Origin: an uncultured Tolumonas sp.
GTDB taxonomy: Bacteria > Pseudomonadota > Gammaproteobacteria > Enterobacterales > Aeromonadaceae
Length of the DNA stretch: 64,000 bases
Reading direction: 5' to 3'
NCBI RefSeq assembly: GCF_963556105.2
Contig: NZ_OY829944.1
Span: forward strand, 874,501-938,500
The translations under genes were made by a program, and so were the position numbers. Position 1 is the stretch's first letter. Each line of letters opens with the position of its first letter. Below the pieces are notes generated by a model. That model saw only the letters and a program-made list of their open reading frames with translations, was not told the DNA's origin and ran no database searches. Below are positions 38,276 to 47,684 of the stretch, one piece after another.

Positions 38276-39469
38276 GTGCACAAAACAAACGAAAATCAGG
38301 AAAGAACACAATTTGACATTATCGTCGTTGGTGGTGGCATGGTGGGTTCTGCAGCAGCCTGTTTGTTAGCTCAACAAGGTTGGCAGATCGCGGTGGTAGA
38401 GCAAACAGAACCGGAAGTCTATGCGCCAGAGCAAGCAATGGATCTGCGTGTCTCTGCCATCAGTCCGGCATCGGTGGCGTTATTGCAACAAGCCGGTGTC
38501 TGGGATGCCATTTTAGCGATGCGGGTACGCGCCTATACCGAATTGGCAGCCTGGGAAGTGAACGGGTTGGAAACGCACTTTCATGCGCATGAAGCGGGCG
38601 TCACCGAGCTGGGTTATATCATTGAAAATCGCTTGCTCCAGCTGGCGTTATGGCAACAACTGCAAACATTCCAAAATGTGCGTTTGTATTGCCCGGCGCA
38701 AATTAACGCACTGATACAAACGGATGAACAAGCAACAATAACGTTAAACGATGGTCAGGTGCTATCGGCGAGCTGGTTGCTGGCCGCCGATGGTGCGAAT
38801 TCTAAAATTCGGGCCTTGGCTAAGATTGGCATTACTAGTTGGGATTACCGACAAGACTGCTTGTTGATTAACGTTGATTTGGAAGACGATGCCCCAGCTA
38901 TCACGTGGCAGCAGTTTTATCCGTCTGGTCCGCGTTCATTTTTACCGTTGGCGGGGAAAAAAGCTTCGTTAGTTTGGTATGACACACCGGCTCGGATCGC
39001 ACAGTTAACAGCCATGACGCCCGCGATGCTGGAGCGGGAGGTGAAACGCCATTTTCCCGAACAGTTACCGGCTTGCAAGGTCACTCATTTTGGCTGTTTT
39101 CCTCTGACCCGCCGGCATGCGCAACACTATTACCAAGGGCGAGTGATCTTACTGGGGGATGCGGCGCACACTATTCATCCGCTGGCTGGGCAGGGGGTGA
39201 ATCTGGGATTTAAGGATGTCGCCTGTTTAGTCGAACTTTGGCATTCCGTGCAGCAAAAACAACAAGATTTTGGTCATAAACAATTGCAGCAGTATGAGCG
39301 TAAACGCCTGTGTGATAACACCTTGATGCAATCAACGATGGATCTGTTTTATGCAGGGTTTAGCTCATCACTCATGCCATTGAAAGTGTTACGCAATATC
39401 GCGTTGCTGGCGGCGGAAAATGCCGGTTGGCTGAAACAAAAAGCCCTGCGTTATGCGCTTGGGCTGTAA
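38276..39469 (+). CDS. ubiF: FAD monooxygenase of ubiquinone synthesis (UbiF)
   Basis: This 397-residue flavoprotein hydroxylase has the FAD motif GGGMVG near residue 19 and GDAAHTIHPLAGQGVN near 300. It most resembles UbiF, which hydroxylates C6 of the benzoquinol ring in aerobic ubiquinone synthesis (for example WQQFYPSGPRSFLPL and the C-terminal ALRYALGL). UbiH or UbiI are less likely. The start is a GTG at 38276 with GGAG six bases before; the nearby ATG at 38274 is out of frame. The 3' end overlaps the convergent LysR gene by 19 bases. Confidence 0.92.
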   Translation: MHKTNENQERTQFDIIVVGGGMVGSAAACLLAQQGWQIAVVEQTEPEVYAPEQAMDLRVSAISPASVALLQQAGVWDAILAMRVRAYTELAAWEVNGLETHFHAHEAGVTELGYIIENRLLQLALWQQLQTFQNVRLYCPAQINALIQTDEQATITLNDGQVLSASWLLAADGANSKIRALAKIGITSWDYRQDCLLINVDLEDDAPAITWQQFYPSGPRSFLPLAGKKASLVWYDTPARIAQLTAMTPAMLEREVKRHFPEQLPACKVTHFGCFPLTRRHAQHYYQGRVILLGDAAHTIHPLAGQGVNLGFKDVACLVELWHSVQQKQQDFGHKQLQQYERKRLCDNTLMQSTMDLFYAGFSSSLMPLKVLRNIALLAAENAGWLKQKALRYALGL

Positions 39470-40350
39470 TTGTATTGTTTGACCTGCTGTTCCACATCCA
39501 GAAACACTTTCAGACTGCGCGATAAGTGTTTCTGCTTGTGACGGATTAGATACAACGGGCGCACGATATTGTTCATCCCTTGCAGTTGTAAGGTGGCTAG
39601 GCGGCCACTTTCCAGTTGTTCTGCAATGACGGCTCGGGATAAACAACTGACAGTCTGGCTGTGGCTGACCGCGTGTTTGATGGCTTCCGAGTTACCTAAC
39701 TCCATGACTAAATTAAAGTGGTGAAGTTGCGGTAACAGCAGTTGTTCGACGACTTCACGCGTGCCAGAGCCAGCTTCACGCAAGATCCACTGACATTGGG
39801 CTAGTTGTTCGGCACTGACTGTTTTTCCGGCTAACGGATGTGTAGCCGCACAAAACAGCAACAGCTCATCTTGTCGCCAGAGCTGGCTTTCCAGTTCCAT
39901 GCGATGACAAGGGCCTTCAATAAAACCAATATCCACCTCAAAATTGGCCACCGCTTCGGCAATGTCGGCACTGTTCGCGACTCTTAATTCCAGCTGGATA
40001 CCGGGAAATTTTTCACGATAACGGGAGATCACTGCGGGTAACAGATAATTACCGATCGTGGTGCTGGCACCAATTTTTAATATACTGCGGCCATCAGAAA
40101 ATAGGTTTTCCAGCTCTTGCGCTTGCTCCAGTAATGCCTGTGCACGCGGGAAGAGCAAGCGGGCATTTTCATTGACAATCAAGCGTTTGCCTGCGCGTTC
40201 AAATAGTTGCACACCCAGCTGATTTTCGAGATCAGCCAGCGCACTGCTAACAGCAGATTGAGATAACGAGAGTTTCTCTGCCCCGCGAGTGGTGGACTGA
40301 GTGTCGATAACGGCGAGGAAAACTTCTAATTGGCGCAGTGTGATGTTCAC
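39451..40350 (-). CDS. LysR-family transcriptional regulator (YeiE-like)
   Basis: This 299-residue LysR protein has the winged helix (MNITLRQLEVFLAVIDTQST, SQSAVSSALADLE) and an effector domain whose pattern (IGASTTIGNYLLPAVISRY, REAGSGTREVVEQ) resembles YeiE/CysB-type subgroups. YeiE has been linked to sulfite response in enterobacteria, but that is not shown here. It converges on ubiF with overlapping 3' ends. The divergent downstream gene is gstA, across an ERIC element. Confidence 0.87.
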   Translation of the reverse strand: MNITLRQLEVFLAVIDTQSTTRGAEKLSLSQSAVSSALADLENQLGVQLFERAGKRLIVNENARLLFPRAQALLEQAQELENLFSDGRSILKIGASTTIGNYLLPAVISRYREKFPGIQLELRVANSADIAEAVANFEVDIGFIEGPCHRMELESQLWRQDELLLFCAATHPLAGKTVSAEQLAQCQWILREAGSGTREVVEQLLLPQLHHFNLVMELGNSEAIKHAVSHSQTVSCLSRAVIAEQLESGRLATLQLQGMNNIVRPLYLIRHKQKHLSRSLKVFLDVEQQVKQYNYSPSA

Positions 40351-40441
40351 AGTGATATCATTTTTTTGGATTGATTATCCAAATATAATCATTTTTAGTA
40401 ATTAATGCATCTTTATTCTTTGTTTAGCTATTTTTCGGGTT

Positions 40442-40568
40442 TATACCCTTTGTACTTGAAGTTGCAGCGTCGTTGACGGCATTCACTCACCCCAATCACA
40501 TAGCTATCTGTGCTCATGGGGATTCTCTTACTTGTCGCCTTGCTGCGACTCCAATTACTTTGGGTATA
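40442..40568. repeat. ERIC-type palindromic repeat, copy 2
   Basis: This 127-base copy runs from TATACCCTTTGTACTTGAAG to CTTTGGGTATA, with the same CCCCAATCACATAG core as copies 1 and 3. It lies between the LysR gene and gstA, 94 bases before the gstA ATG. It would therefore be transcribed or would separate regulatory DNA. The other parts of 40351-40662 show no further feature. Confidence 0.9.
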
Positions 40569-40662
40569 GCACGTAATGATATTCGAGGAATGATTGACGG
40601 GAATAGTCAACCATTCCATTATCAACAGCGACGGGTAATCTCGCCTTCATTAAGGAGAAACG

Positions 40663-41265
40663 ATGAAACTGTACTACGCTCCCGGTGCCTGTTCTCAGGC
40701 TTCCCACATTGCATTACGCGAATCAGGTTTAGATTTTCAGCTGGAAAAAGTCGATTTACGCCAGAAAGTGACAGCGTCAGGCGAAGATTATCGCACCATT
40801 AATCCGCTAGGTTATGTACCAGCTCTACAACTGGACACCGGTGATGTGATCACCGAAGGCCCGGCGATCATGCAATTTATTGCTGATCAGGCACCGGCCT
40901 CCGGTTTGTTGCCGGCCGCCGGTGTTGCACGCTATCGCGCGATTGGCTGGTTAAATTTTATCGCGACTGAATTGCATAAAACCTGTTCACCGCTGTTTTC
41001 CCCAACTATCACCGAAGAACAACGTAAACCTATTATTGAGCGTTTATCGTTGCGTCTGGATGCTATCGAGCACAAGTTTGCAGCCGGCGGTTATTTAATG
41101 GGGGCGAATTACTGTGTTGCTGATATTTATCTGTTTGTTGTGACTGGCTGGTTTGGTCGGTTACAAATCCCATTAAAAAAATGGCCACACATCGAGCGTT
41201 TCCGCGAAGTGGTGGCAACACGCCCAGCAGTACAGGCCGCATTAGAAGCCGAAGGGTTGATTTAA
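40663..41265 (+). CDS. gstA: Glutathione S-transferase, beta class
   Basis: This 200-residue cytosolic enzyme has an N-terminal thioredoxin-like domain (MKLYYAPGACSQASHIAL, with Cys10 that forms the mixed disulfide with glutathione in beta-class GSTs) and an all-helical C-terminal domain (GGYLMGANYCVADIYLF). It conjugates glutathione to electrophiles and can bind hydrophobic compounds. AAGGAGAAAC precedes the ATG. It is a single-gene unit. Confidence 0.94.
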   Translation: MKLYYAPGACSQASHIALRESGLDFQLEKVDLRQKVTASGEDYRTINPLGYVPALQLDTGDVITEGPAIMQFIADQAPASGLLPAAGVARYRAIGWLNFIATELHKTCSPLFSPTITEEQRKPIIERLSLRLDAIEHKFAAGGYLMGANYCVADIYLFVVTGWFGRLQIPLKKWPHIERFREVVATRPAVQAALEAEGLI

Positions 41266-41286
41266 CTCATCCCTTATTTTGTATGA

Positions 41287-41305
41287 AAGCCCGCGTTGCG
41301 GGCTT
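41287..41305 (+). terminator. Hairpin after gstA
   Basis: AAGCCCGC pairs perfectly with GCGGGCTT around a 3-base loop. The T tail is short, so termination strength is uncertain. Confidence 0.55.
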
Positions 41306-41330
41306 AATTAGAGGATTCAAGTCATTGGTA

Positions 41331-41522
41331 TCAATTTTTAGGATGTCCAACTCTTCCTCTTGCTGCCAGCAAACGCTTGAGTCGGGCGTTTTCATCAGTC
41401 AGTAGTTGTATCCGTTCGCTGCTGACAAAGTTTATTTTCCCAGTAGTAAAGGAGGTGCTAAACATCGAACTGAGTAGCTGCTTTGGCAAAACCAACCCCA
41501 TCATTGAAGTTTCTTTTTGCAA
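41331..41522 (-). CDS. Short ORF of doubtful status, transposase-like leucine segment
   Basis: This open frame of up to 63 codons lies downstream of ychF in the gstA-ychF gap. Its last third (RIQLLTDENARLKRLLAA) looks like the leucine-zipper end of IS3-type OrfA proteins or another short coiled coil. It has no good ribosome site and no other transposase part nearby. It may be a remnant of a lost element or chance. The remaining bases of 41266-41563 show nothing else. Confidence 0.25.
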   Translation of the reverse strand: MQKETSMMGLVLPKQLLSSMFSTSFTTGKINFVSSERIQLLTDENARLKRLLAARGRVGHPKN

Positions 41523-41563
41523 TAACGGGGCGGGCTGTACATTATTATTTAATGTACTTCAAT

Positions 41564-42655
41564 TTAGACGTTAAACAGGAAGTTCAGTACGTCACCATCT
41601 TTCACGATGTAATCTTTGCCTTCGGCGCGCATTTTACCGGCTTCTTTCGCACCTTGTTCACCCTTGTAGGTGATGAAGTCTTCAAACGCGATAGTTTGTG
41701 CGCGGATAAAGCCTTTTTCAAAGTCGGTGTGAATTTTACCGGCCGCTTGTGGTGCGGTGGCACCAACAGGAATGGTCCAGGCACGCACTTCTTTCACGCC
41801 CGCAGTGAAATAAGTCTGCAGATTCAGCAACTGGTAACCGGCGCGGATCACTCGGTTCAGACCTGGCTCTTCCAACCCCAGTTCCGCCATGAACTCAGCA
41901 CGATCTTCTTCTTCCATTTCAGCTAAGTCAGCTTCGATAGCGGCACACACTGGCACAACCACAGAGCCTTCTTTAGCCGCAATCGCACGAACCTGATCCA
42001 GATAAGGATTATTTTCAAAACCATCTTCATTGACGTTAGCAATGTACATGGTTGGTTTCAGAGTCAGGAAACTTAAATAACGGATCACAGCTTTTTCTTC
42101 TGCACTCAGATCCAATGCGCGCAGCATGCCCGCTTGTTCCAATTGTGGCAGACATTTTTCCAGCACTTCCAGTTCCGCTTTGGCGTCTTTATCGCCGCCT
42201 TTGGCTTTTTTCTGGATACGCTGAATAGCGCGTTCACAGGTTTCCAAATCAGACAGGGCTAATTCGGTATTAATCGTTTCAATATCGTCAGCTGGATCAA
42301 CTTTACCCGCAACGTGGATGATGTTGTCATTTTCAAAACAACGTACCACATGACCAATCGCTTCGGTTTCACGAATGTTGGTCAGGAACTGGTTACCGAG
42401 ACCTTCACCTTTGGACGCGCCTTTTACCAGACCCGCGATGTCTACGAATTCCATGGTAGTTGGCACAATGCGTTGCGGTTTGATGATCTCAGCTAGTTGA
42501 TCCAGACGTGGATCAGGCATAGGAACCACACCGGTATTCGGTTCGATAGTACAGAACGGGAAGTTGGCAGCTTCGATACCAGCCTTAGTCAGCGCGTTGA
42601 ACAGGGTGGACTTGCCTACGTTTGGCAAACCGACGATGCCGCATTTAAAACCCAT
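41564..42655 (-). CDS. ychF: Ribosome-binding ATPase YchF
   Basis: This 363-residue Obg-family P-loop protein prefers ATP to GTP and binds ribosomes; it modulates the oxidative-stress response in E. coli. The P-loop is GLPNVGKST near residue 9. A coiled-coil insertion (residues 130-170) and a C-terminal TGS domain (ending [12 protein letters not shown]) complete the family layout. It sits downstream of pth in the same direction, the common pth-ychF pairing. Confidence 0.97.
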   Translation of the reverse strand: MGFKCGIVGLPNVGKSTLFNALTKAGIEAANFPFCTIEPNTGVVPMPDPRLDQLAEIIKPQRIVPTTMEFVDIAGLVKGASKGEGLGNQFLTNIRETEAIGHVVRCFENDNIIHVAGKVDPADDIETINTELALSDLETCERAIQRIQKKAKGGDKDAKAELEVLEKCLPQLEQAGMLRALDLSAEEKAVIRYLSFLTLKPTMYIANVNEDGFENNPYLDQVRAIAAKEGSVVVPVCAAIEADLAEMEEEDRAEFMAELGLEEPGLNRVIRAGYQLLNLQTYFTAGVKEVRAWTIPVGATAPQAAGKIHTDFEKGFIRAQTIAFEDFITYKGEQGAKEAGKMRAEGKDYIVKDGDVLNFLFNV

Positions 42656-42674
42656 AGTGGTTGATTCCTCAATA

Positions 42675-43268
42675 TCAGGCGGTAGCCTTGAAGCTGTGTA
42701 AGCGATTCATGGCTTTGGTCATATCATTAGTGAATAGTATATCAGTTGCGCGCACGGCTTCATCCACTGCGGCATCAATCAATTCTTGTTCGGCTTTTGG
42801 CGCTTTATTTAAGACAAAACCAACCACCAGCTCTTTACTGCCCGGATGGCCAATGCCTAAACGCAGGCGGTGAAACTGGTTGTTATTACCTAATTTGCTG
42901 ATGATGTCTTTTAAGCCATTATGCCCGCCATGGCCGCCGCCTTGTTTAAACTTGGCAACACCCGGCGGTAGATCTAATTCATCATGCGCCACCAGAATAC
43001 TCTCTGGCGGGATCTGGAAAAATTTAGCTAATGCAGCAACTGACTTCCCGCTCAAGTTCATAAACGTGGTTGGGATCAATAAGCGCACATCATGGCCATT
43101 GATTTGAATGCGGCCTGTGATGCCAAAATATTTCGGATCTTCCCGCAGACTGGCATTGTAACGGGCCGCCAGTTCGGCCACATACCAAGCTCCGGCATTA
43201 TGACGGGTTTGCGCATATTCCGGGCCAGGATTGGCTAATCCGACAATCAGCTGTATGGGTTGTGTCAT
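42675..43268 (-). CDS. pth: Peptidyl-tRNA hydrolase
   Basis: This 197-residue enzyme releases tRNA from dropped-off peptidyl-tRNA. The conserved N-terminus [18 protein letters not shown] includes catalytic His23 (the equivalent of E. coli His20), and HDELDLPPG carries the family Asp. ATG 43268 is chosen; a GTG directly before it is also in frame. It is cotranscribed with ychF. Confidence 0.96.
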   Translation of the reverse strand: MTQPIQLIVGLANPGPEYAQTRHNAGAWYVAELAARYNASLREDPKYFGITGRIQINGHDVRLLIPTTFMNLSGKSVAALAKFFQIPPESILVAHDELDLPPGVAKFKQGGGHGGHNGLKDIISKLGNNNQFHRLRLGIGHPGSKELVVGFVLNKAPKAEQELIDAAVDEAVRATDILFTNDMTKAMNRLHSFKATA

Positions 43269-43292
43269 CACTACTACCGTTTCGGCTGGTAT

Positions 43293-43320
43293 AAAGAAAA
43301 CTGGCCTTTATCAGGCCAGT
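43293..43320 (-). terminator. Terminator overlapping the end of panD
   Basis: On the minus strand ACTGGCCT pairs perfectly with AGGCCAGT across a five-base loop and runs into TTTTCTTT. The panD stop codon lies within the hairpin. It separates panD from pth-ychF. Confidence 0.75.
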
Positions 43321-43691
43321 TGCAGCGGAATGTCTTTACTGGTGCGAACAATGTTGTTCTGTGCATCCAGATAAACCAATCGCGGCTTATGCTGGGCGAC
43401 TTCGTCTTCGCTCATCGGCCCGTAAGCACAGATGATGATGCGGTCGCCGACAGCAGCTTTACGTGCAGCAGCACCATTTAAGGAGATCATGCGGGAACCG
43501 CGTTCACCAGAAATAGCGTAAGTGGAAAAACGCTCGCCATTTTCAATGTTGTAGATATCAATCGCTTCATATTCGACGATACCGGCAGCATCCAGAAAGT
43601 CCTGATCGATTCCACAGGAGCCTTCATAATTCAGTACCGCATGGGTAACGCGGGCCTGATGCAGTTTGCCTCGCAGCATGATTCGTTGCAT
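43311..43691 (-). CDS. panD: Aspartate 1-decarboxylase
   Basis: This 126-residue proenzyme cleaves itself between Gly24 and Ser25 (YEGSCGID) to create the pyruvoyl cofactor. It then makes beta-alanine from aspartate for pantothenate synthesis. Length and motif are canonical. It lies 64 bases downstream of panC in the same direction. Confidence 0.97.
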   Translation of the reverse strand: MQRIMLRGKLHQARVTHAVLNYEGSCGIDQDFLDAAGIVEYEAIDIYNIENGERFSTYAISGERGSRMISLNGAAARKAAVGDRIIICAYGPMSEDEVAQHKPRLVYLDAQNNIVRTSKDIPLQLA

Positions 43692-43755
43692 TGCTTTTTC
43701 CTTACATTACACGGCTTCGGTGTGGCAGAGATCACACCAGCGGCGCGACTATAAA

Positions 43756-44622
43756 CTATCTGGTGGTTGCGCGCAAATTGACCACTAAATTATCAATCAA
43801 ACGGGCCCGATTACCTAACCAAGCCGCCATGAGCACCACGGCCTGAGTGCTTTGTTCACTCAGTGGTAACAGGCTATCGGCATCAACAATATCAATGGCA
43901 TCGGTACGGAAACCCGCTGCATTCAGTTGCTCAGCGGCTTCGCTGATCAATGCAGGAATGGTATGTTGTCGAGACGGTAATTGTTCGCCGATCCATGACA
44001 TTACCTTTGCCAGTGTTGGCGCAATAACACGTTCTTCCGCCGTCAGATAACCATTGCGGGAACTCAGCGCTAATCCGTCATCGGCACGTACCGTTGGTAC
44101 ACCAATAATGTCGATTGGCATCGCCATATCGCGTACCATTTTACGGATCAGTGCCAGTTGCTGGTAGTCTTTTTGACCAAAACAAGCGACATCAGGCTGC
44201 ACCAGATTAAACAGTTTCGTTACTACGGTGCTGACACCACGGAAATGGCCCGGGCGCATAGCACCTTCCAGCAGTGAAGAGATGCCCGGTACTTCGACGA
44301 AGGTTTGTGTTTCCAGCCCTTGCGGATACATGATGGCGGGGGTCGGTGTAAACACGGCCGCCACACCTTCTTGTGCCAATAATGCGCAATCTTCATCCAG
44401 CGTGCGGGGGTAATTGACCAAGTCTTCTGCCCGATCAAATTGCATCGGGTTGACGAAAATACTGACAATTACCACGTCGGCATGCTGTTTGGCTTCACGG
44501 ACTAACGTGAGATGGCCATTGTGCAGATTGCCCATGGTCGGGACAAACGCGATACGTTTGCCCTGTTGACGAAATTCTCGGATAGCGGCGCGCAGGGCGT
44601 CGATCTGTTCTGTGACTAACAC
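43756..44622 (-). CDS. panC: Pantothenate synthetase
   Basis: This 288-residue enzyme joins pantoate and beta-alanine with ATP. The HIGH-like motif ([14 protein letters not shown]) and KMVRDM-type loop region are present, as are IFVNPMQF and [13 protein letters not shown]. Only 12 bases separate it from panB. The block folK-panB-panC-panD has the enterobacterial order. Confidence 0.97.
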   Translation of the reverse strand: MLVTEQIDALRAAIREFRQQGKRIAFVPTMGNLHNGHLTLVREAKQHADVVIVSIFVNPMQFDRAEDLVNYPRTLDEDCALLAQEGVAAVFTPTPAIMYPQGLETQTFVEVPGISSLLEGAMRPGHFRGVSTVVTKLFNLVQPDVACFGQKDYQQLALIRKMVRDMAMPIDIIGVPTVRADDGLALSSRNGYLTAEERVIAPTLAKVMSWIGEQLPSRQHTIPALISEAAEQLNAAGFRTDAIDIVDADSLLPLSEQSTQAVVLMAAWLGNRARLIDNLVVNLRATTR

Positions 44623-44634
44623 GATCGGACTTCC

Positions 44635-45429
44635 TTAATTGAAGGTATGTTCAGCGGCAGGGAACTGGCCGTTTGCTACTTGTTCTACATAAAGCTCGAT
44701 GGCTTTGCGAATATCGCCGGTTTCCGCCAGAAAGTTTTTACTGAATTTAGGGATATAACCAGTGGTAACACCGATGGCATCTTGCATCACTAATACCTGA
44801 CCGTCGGTCTGCGCTCCCGCGCCAATACCGATCACCGGAATGCGCAGTGCTTTGGTAATACGTTCTGCCAGTTGCTCAGGAATACATTCCAGCACTACCA
44901 TTTGCACACCGGCGGCTTGCAGCGCCAGTGCATGATGGTAAATCTCTTCGGCGCGTTGTGCATCACGGCCCTGAATACGGAAGCCGCCAAATAAATGCAC
45001 CGACTGCGGCGTTAAGCCTAAATGGGCGCACACAGGGATACCATTGCGGTTCAGCTGTTTGACGGTGTCACACAACCAGTCGCCACCTTCGATTTTCACC
45101 ATTTTGGCACCAGCCGCCATGAGGCGACCTGCATTGAGGCAAGCCGATTTCACATCGCTGTAGCTCATGAATGGCAGATCTGCGATCAGTAATGCGTTTT
45201 GTACACCACGGGCAACATTGGCAGTGTGATACACCATGTCATCCATGGTCACTGGCAGCGTATCACTATGACCTTGCACTACCATGCCCAGTGAGTCACC
45301 GACCAGAATGGAATGAACACCGGCATCGTCAAACAGACGTGCAAAGGTGGCATCATAAGCGGTCATCATCGCGATTTTTTCACCGCTTTGTTTCATTTTC
45401 TGAATATGGGTCAGGCTTATTTTGCTCAT
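44635..45429 (-). CDS. panB: 3-methyl-2-oxobutanoate hydroxymethyltransferase
   Basis: This 264-residue TIM-barrel enzyme makes ketopantoate using methylenetetrahydrofolate. Motifs include [30 protein letters not shown] and [18 protein letters not shown] 45429 ([11 protein letters not shown]) is the family start, with GGAGTCACT upstream; the extension to 45486 is rejected. Confidence 0.97.
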   Translation of the reverse strand: MSKISLTHIQKMKQSGEKIAMMTAYDATFARLFDDAGVHSILVGDSLGMVVQGHSDTLPVTMDDMVYHTANVARGVQNALLIADLPFMSYSDVKSACLNAGRLMAAGAKMVKIEGGDWLCDTVKQLNRNGIPVCAHLGLTPQSVHLFGGFRIQGRDAQRAEEIYHHALALQAAGVQMVVLECIPEQLAERITKALRIPVIGIGAGAQTDGQVLVMQDAIGVTTGYIPKFSKNFLAETGDIRKAIELYVEQVANGQFPAAEHTFN

Positions 45430-45451
45430 AGTGACTCCTGTGAAACTAAAA

Positions 45452-45937
45452 TTATTCTGGTAAGCGGAACAGCGCAGTGCGATCACAGGCTGCAGCCAGT
45501 TCGGCTAATTGACTTCCATCCGGCAGTGTCAGGTGTGGTGCTAAATCGAATAGCGGCACCAACACAAACGCGCGTTGTTTCATTCCGTAATGAGGAATGG
45601 TCAGGCGTTCATCATCGATCACCTGTTGACCAAATAACAGGATATCCAGATCCAGTGTGCGTGGCCCCCAACGTTCATCCTTACGCACTCGACCTTGTTC
45701 CAACTCAATACGTTGTAATTCGTCTAATAACGCATGTGGTGGCAGCGATGTTTGCAACCTGGCAACGGCATTAATGTAATCAGGTTGATCCTGTGGACCC
45801 ATCGGTGATGAGCTATACAGCGGAGAACAGGCCAGCAGTTCCGTCGCAGGTATGTTTTGTAAAGCAGCGATAGCACGCAAGATCTGCGCTTGTGGTTCAG
45901 CCAGATTTGCGCCCAGCGCGACAAAAACCTCAGTCAT
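45452..45937 (-). CDS. folK: HPPK (6-hydroxymethyldihydropterin pyrophosphokinase)
   Basis: This 161-residue enzyme transfers pyrophosphate from ATP to the pterin in folate synthesis. The signature [15 protein letters not shown] and N-terminal FVALGANL are intact. ATG 45937 lies just inside the end of pcnB, overlapping by eight bases, as expected for the conserved pcnB-folK pair. The folate pathway feeds the cofactor used by PanB downstream. Confidence 0.96.
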   Translation of the reverse strand: MTEVFVALGANLAEPQAQILRAIAALQNIPATELLACSPLYSSSPMGPQDQPDYINAVARLQTSLPPHALLDELQRIELEQGRVRKDERWGPRTLDLDILLFGQQVIDDERLTIPHYGMKQRAFVLVPLFDLAPHLTLPDGSQLAELAAACDRTALFRLPE

Positions 45938-47459
45938 GGTTACGTTGGCCAGCTTGCTGCGGATAACGGCGACGACGGCGCGGACGTTTCCGGGCGTTAT
46001 GTTCTTCACTTTGCGGACGTTCACGGTTTACAGCGGCGGTTGCTGTTGGAGCGGCCGGGCGCGGAGTATGTGTGTGTTCCGGACGAATGAATTCGTGTGT
46101 TTGTTGGTAATCTTGCCACCATGCCACGACATCGCGGAAGCGTGGTTCTACCTGTGTGCGCAACTCTAGAAAATCGAATGCGGCGCGGAATTTAGGCTGG
46201 GCAAACAGTTTTTCTGCCCGTTTACCGGAGTAACGTGGCAGACGTTCTTGTAGCATCCAGATTTCACGAACATCACTGGTAAAACGACGTGGGATCGCTA
46301 CGGTGTGGATCTGCTGTTCAATCGCTTCGTTCATTGCCATCTGCATGGCATCTTGGAATGGCAGATTACTTTCGTTACTGATTTCACGCTGACGCAGGGC
46401 GACTACACCCCATAATAAAGTGGCGTAGAAGAACGTTGGTGTCACCGGTTGATCGGCTGCCACACGTTTATCAGAACCAGCGAGCGCTTTTTCCAGAAAG
46501 CGTTCATACGCAGAATTACCTTCCGGTGTCAGCAGTTTTCCAGCTTGTGGGAACAATTGCTGGAACAGGCCAAATTTGCGTAATAAGTGATAGGTGCTTA
46601 ATGCATGGCCAGCGAGGAATAGCTTGATGGTTTCTTCAAACAGCCGCGCCGACGGAATATCTTGCAGCAGCGGCGCCAGTCGCGGAATGGGCTCAGCACT
46701 ACGTTCGCTGATGGTCAGACCTAATTTGGCGGCAAAGCGGATTGCACGCAACATGCGTACCGGATCTTCGCGATAGCGGGTTTCCGGATCACCAATCAGC
46801 TCCAATTTACCGGCAGCCAGATCGTTCAGGCCACCATGAAAATCGTGCAGGGAAAAATCTTTGATGTTGTAATACAAGGCGTTAACGGTAAAGTCGCGGC
46901 GTTCAGCATCTTCTTCGATGGTGCCGTACACGTTATCGCGCAACAACATGCCTTCTTCTGATTGTTCTGCAATGTTTTTGCTGGTATTCACCTGATGGTG
47001 GTGCCCGCGGAAGGTGGCCACTTCGATAATATCGCGGCCAAACACAATGTGAGCAAGACGGAACCGGCGCCCAATCAAGCGACAGTTATTAAATAATTTA
47101 CGGATCTGCTCTGGGTGGGCATCGGTCACCACATCAAAGTCTTTGGGTATTTTTCCCAGCAAAATATCGCGTACACCGCCGCCAACCAGATAGCCCTGAT
47201 AGCCTGCTTTGTGCAAGCGATAGAGTACCTTCAGTGCATTTTCACTGATCATGCTGCGTGAGATGCTGTGCTGGTCGCGGGTTAAAATGCGGCGAGGTGA
47301 ATCTGCCGCAGGGGCAACCTTGTTAACCTGTGGCGCAGTAGCGCGAGGCTGACGTTTTGGTTTTTCTGCTGGCGGATTGGTTTGCGTCGTTTGTGGCTTG
47401 GCTGGTGTCTCTTCTTTACCAAGCACTTTGCGATACAAATTGGCGATATGGGAAAAAAT
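45930..47459 (-). CDS. pcnB: Poly(A) polymerase I, initiating at an AUU codon
   Basis: This 509-residue enzyme adds poly(A) tails to RNA 3' ends, promoting decay. The catalytic nucleotidyltransferase motif is GGGVRDILLGKIPKDFDVVTDA, followed by RRDFTVNALYYN and RYREDPVRMLRAIRFAAKLG. The C-terminus is very basic (KRPRRRRRYP), as in the family. The family N-terminus (F-S-H-I-A-N-L-Y-R-K-V-L) begins at an ATT (47459-47457) placed six bases after GAGG. E. coli pcnB is known to start with AUU followed by the same kind of sequence. The upstream ATG at 47516 has no such support. It is the first gene of the pcnB-folK-pan block. Confidence 0.93.
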   Translation of the reverse strand: MFSHIANLYRKVLGKEETPAKPQTTQTNPPAEKPKRQPRATAPQVNKVAPAADSPRRILTRDQHSISRSMISENALKVLYRLHKAGYQGYLVGGGVRDILLGKIPKDFDVVTDAHPEQIRKLFNNCRLIGRRFRLAHIVFGRDIIEVATFRGHHHQVNTSKNIAEQSEEGMLLRDNVYGTIEEDAERRDFTVNALYYNIKDFSLHDFHGGLNDLAAGKLELIGDPETRYREDPVRMLRAIRFAAKLGLTISERSAEPIPRLAPLLQDIPSARLFEETIKLFLAGHALSTYHLLRKFGLFQQLFPQAGKLLTPEGNSAYERFLEKALAGSDKRVAADQPVTPTFFYATLLWGVVALRQREISNESNLPFQDAMQMAMNEAIEQQIHTVAIPRRFTSDVREIWMLQERLPRYSGKRAEKLFAQPKFRAAFDFLELRTQVEPRFRDVVAWWQDYQQTHEFIRPEHTHTPRPAAPTATAAVNRERPQSEEHNARKRPRRRRRYPQQAGQRNHD

Positions 47460-47684
47460 AGTACACCTCGGGATTTCTGACACAAAAAAAGAGCGGGCGG
47501 TATGATAGCGCACCACAGCGTAAATGCGAACATCAGGGCGGGCAGATCACATTATTTTAAGAGAGAACAGCAAACTATGGCGCTGATTCTTCTGTTTGAC
47601 ACACTTTTACCATCATTAACGGGCAGACTTATCTGCGGTTCAGGTCGGGGACTGTTCAACTTGTGATGAATGAATGGAGAATAC

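Noticed and set aside
43692-43755. Riboswitch between panC and panD
   Set aside because: The gap is only 64 bases and shows no conserved aptamer or strong structure.
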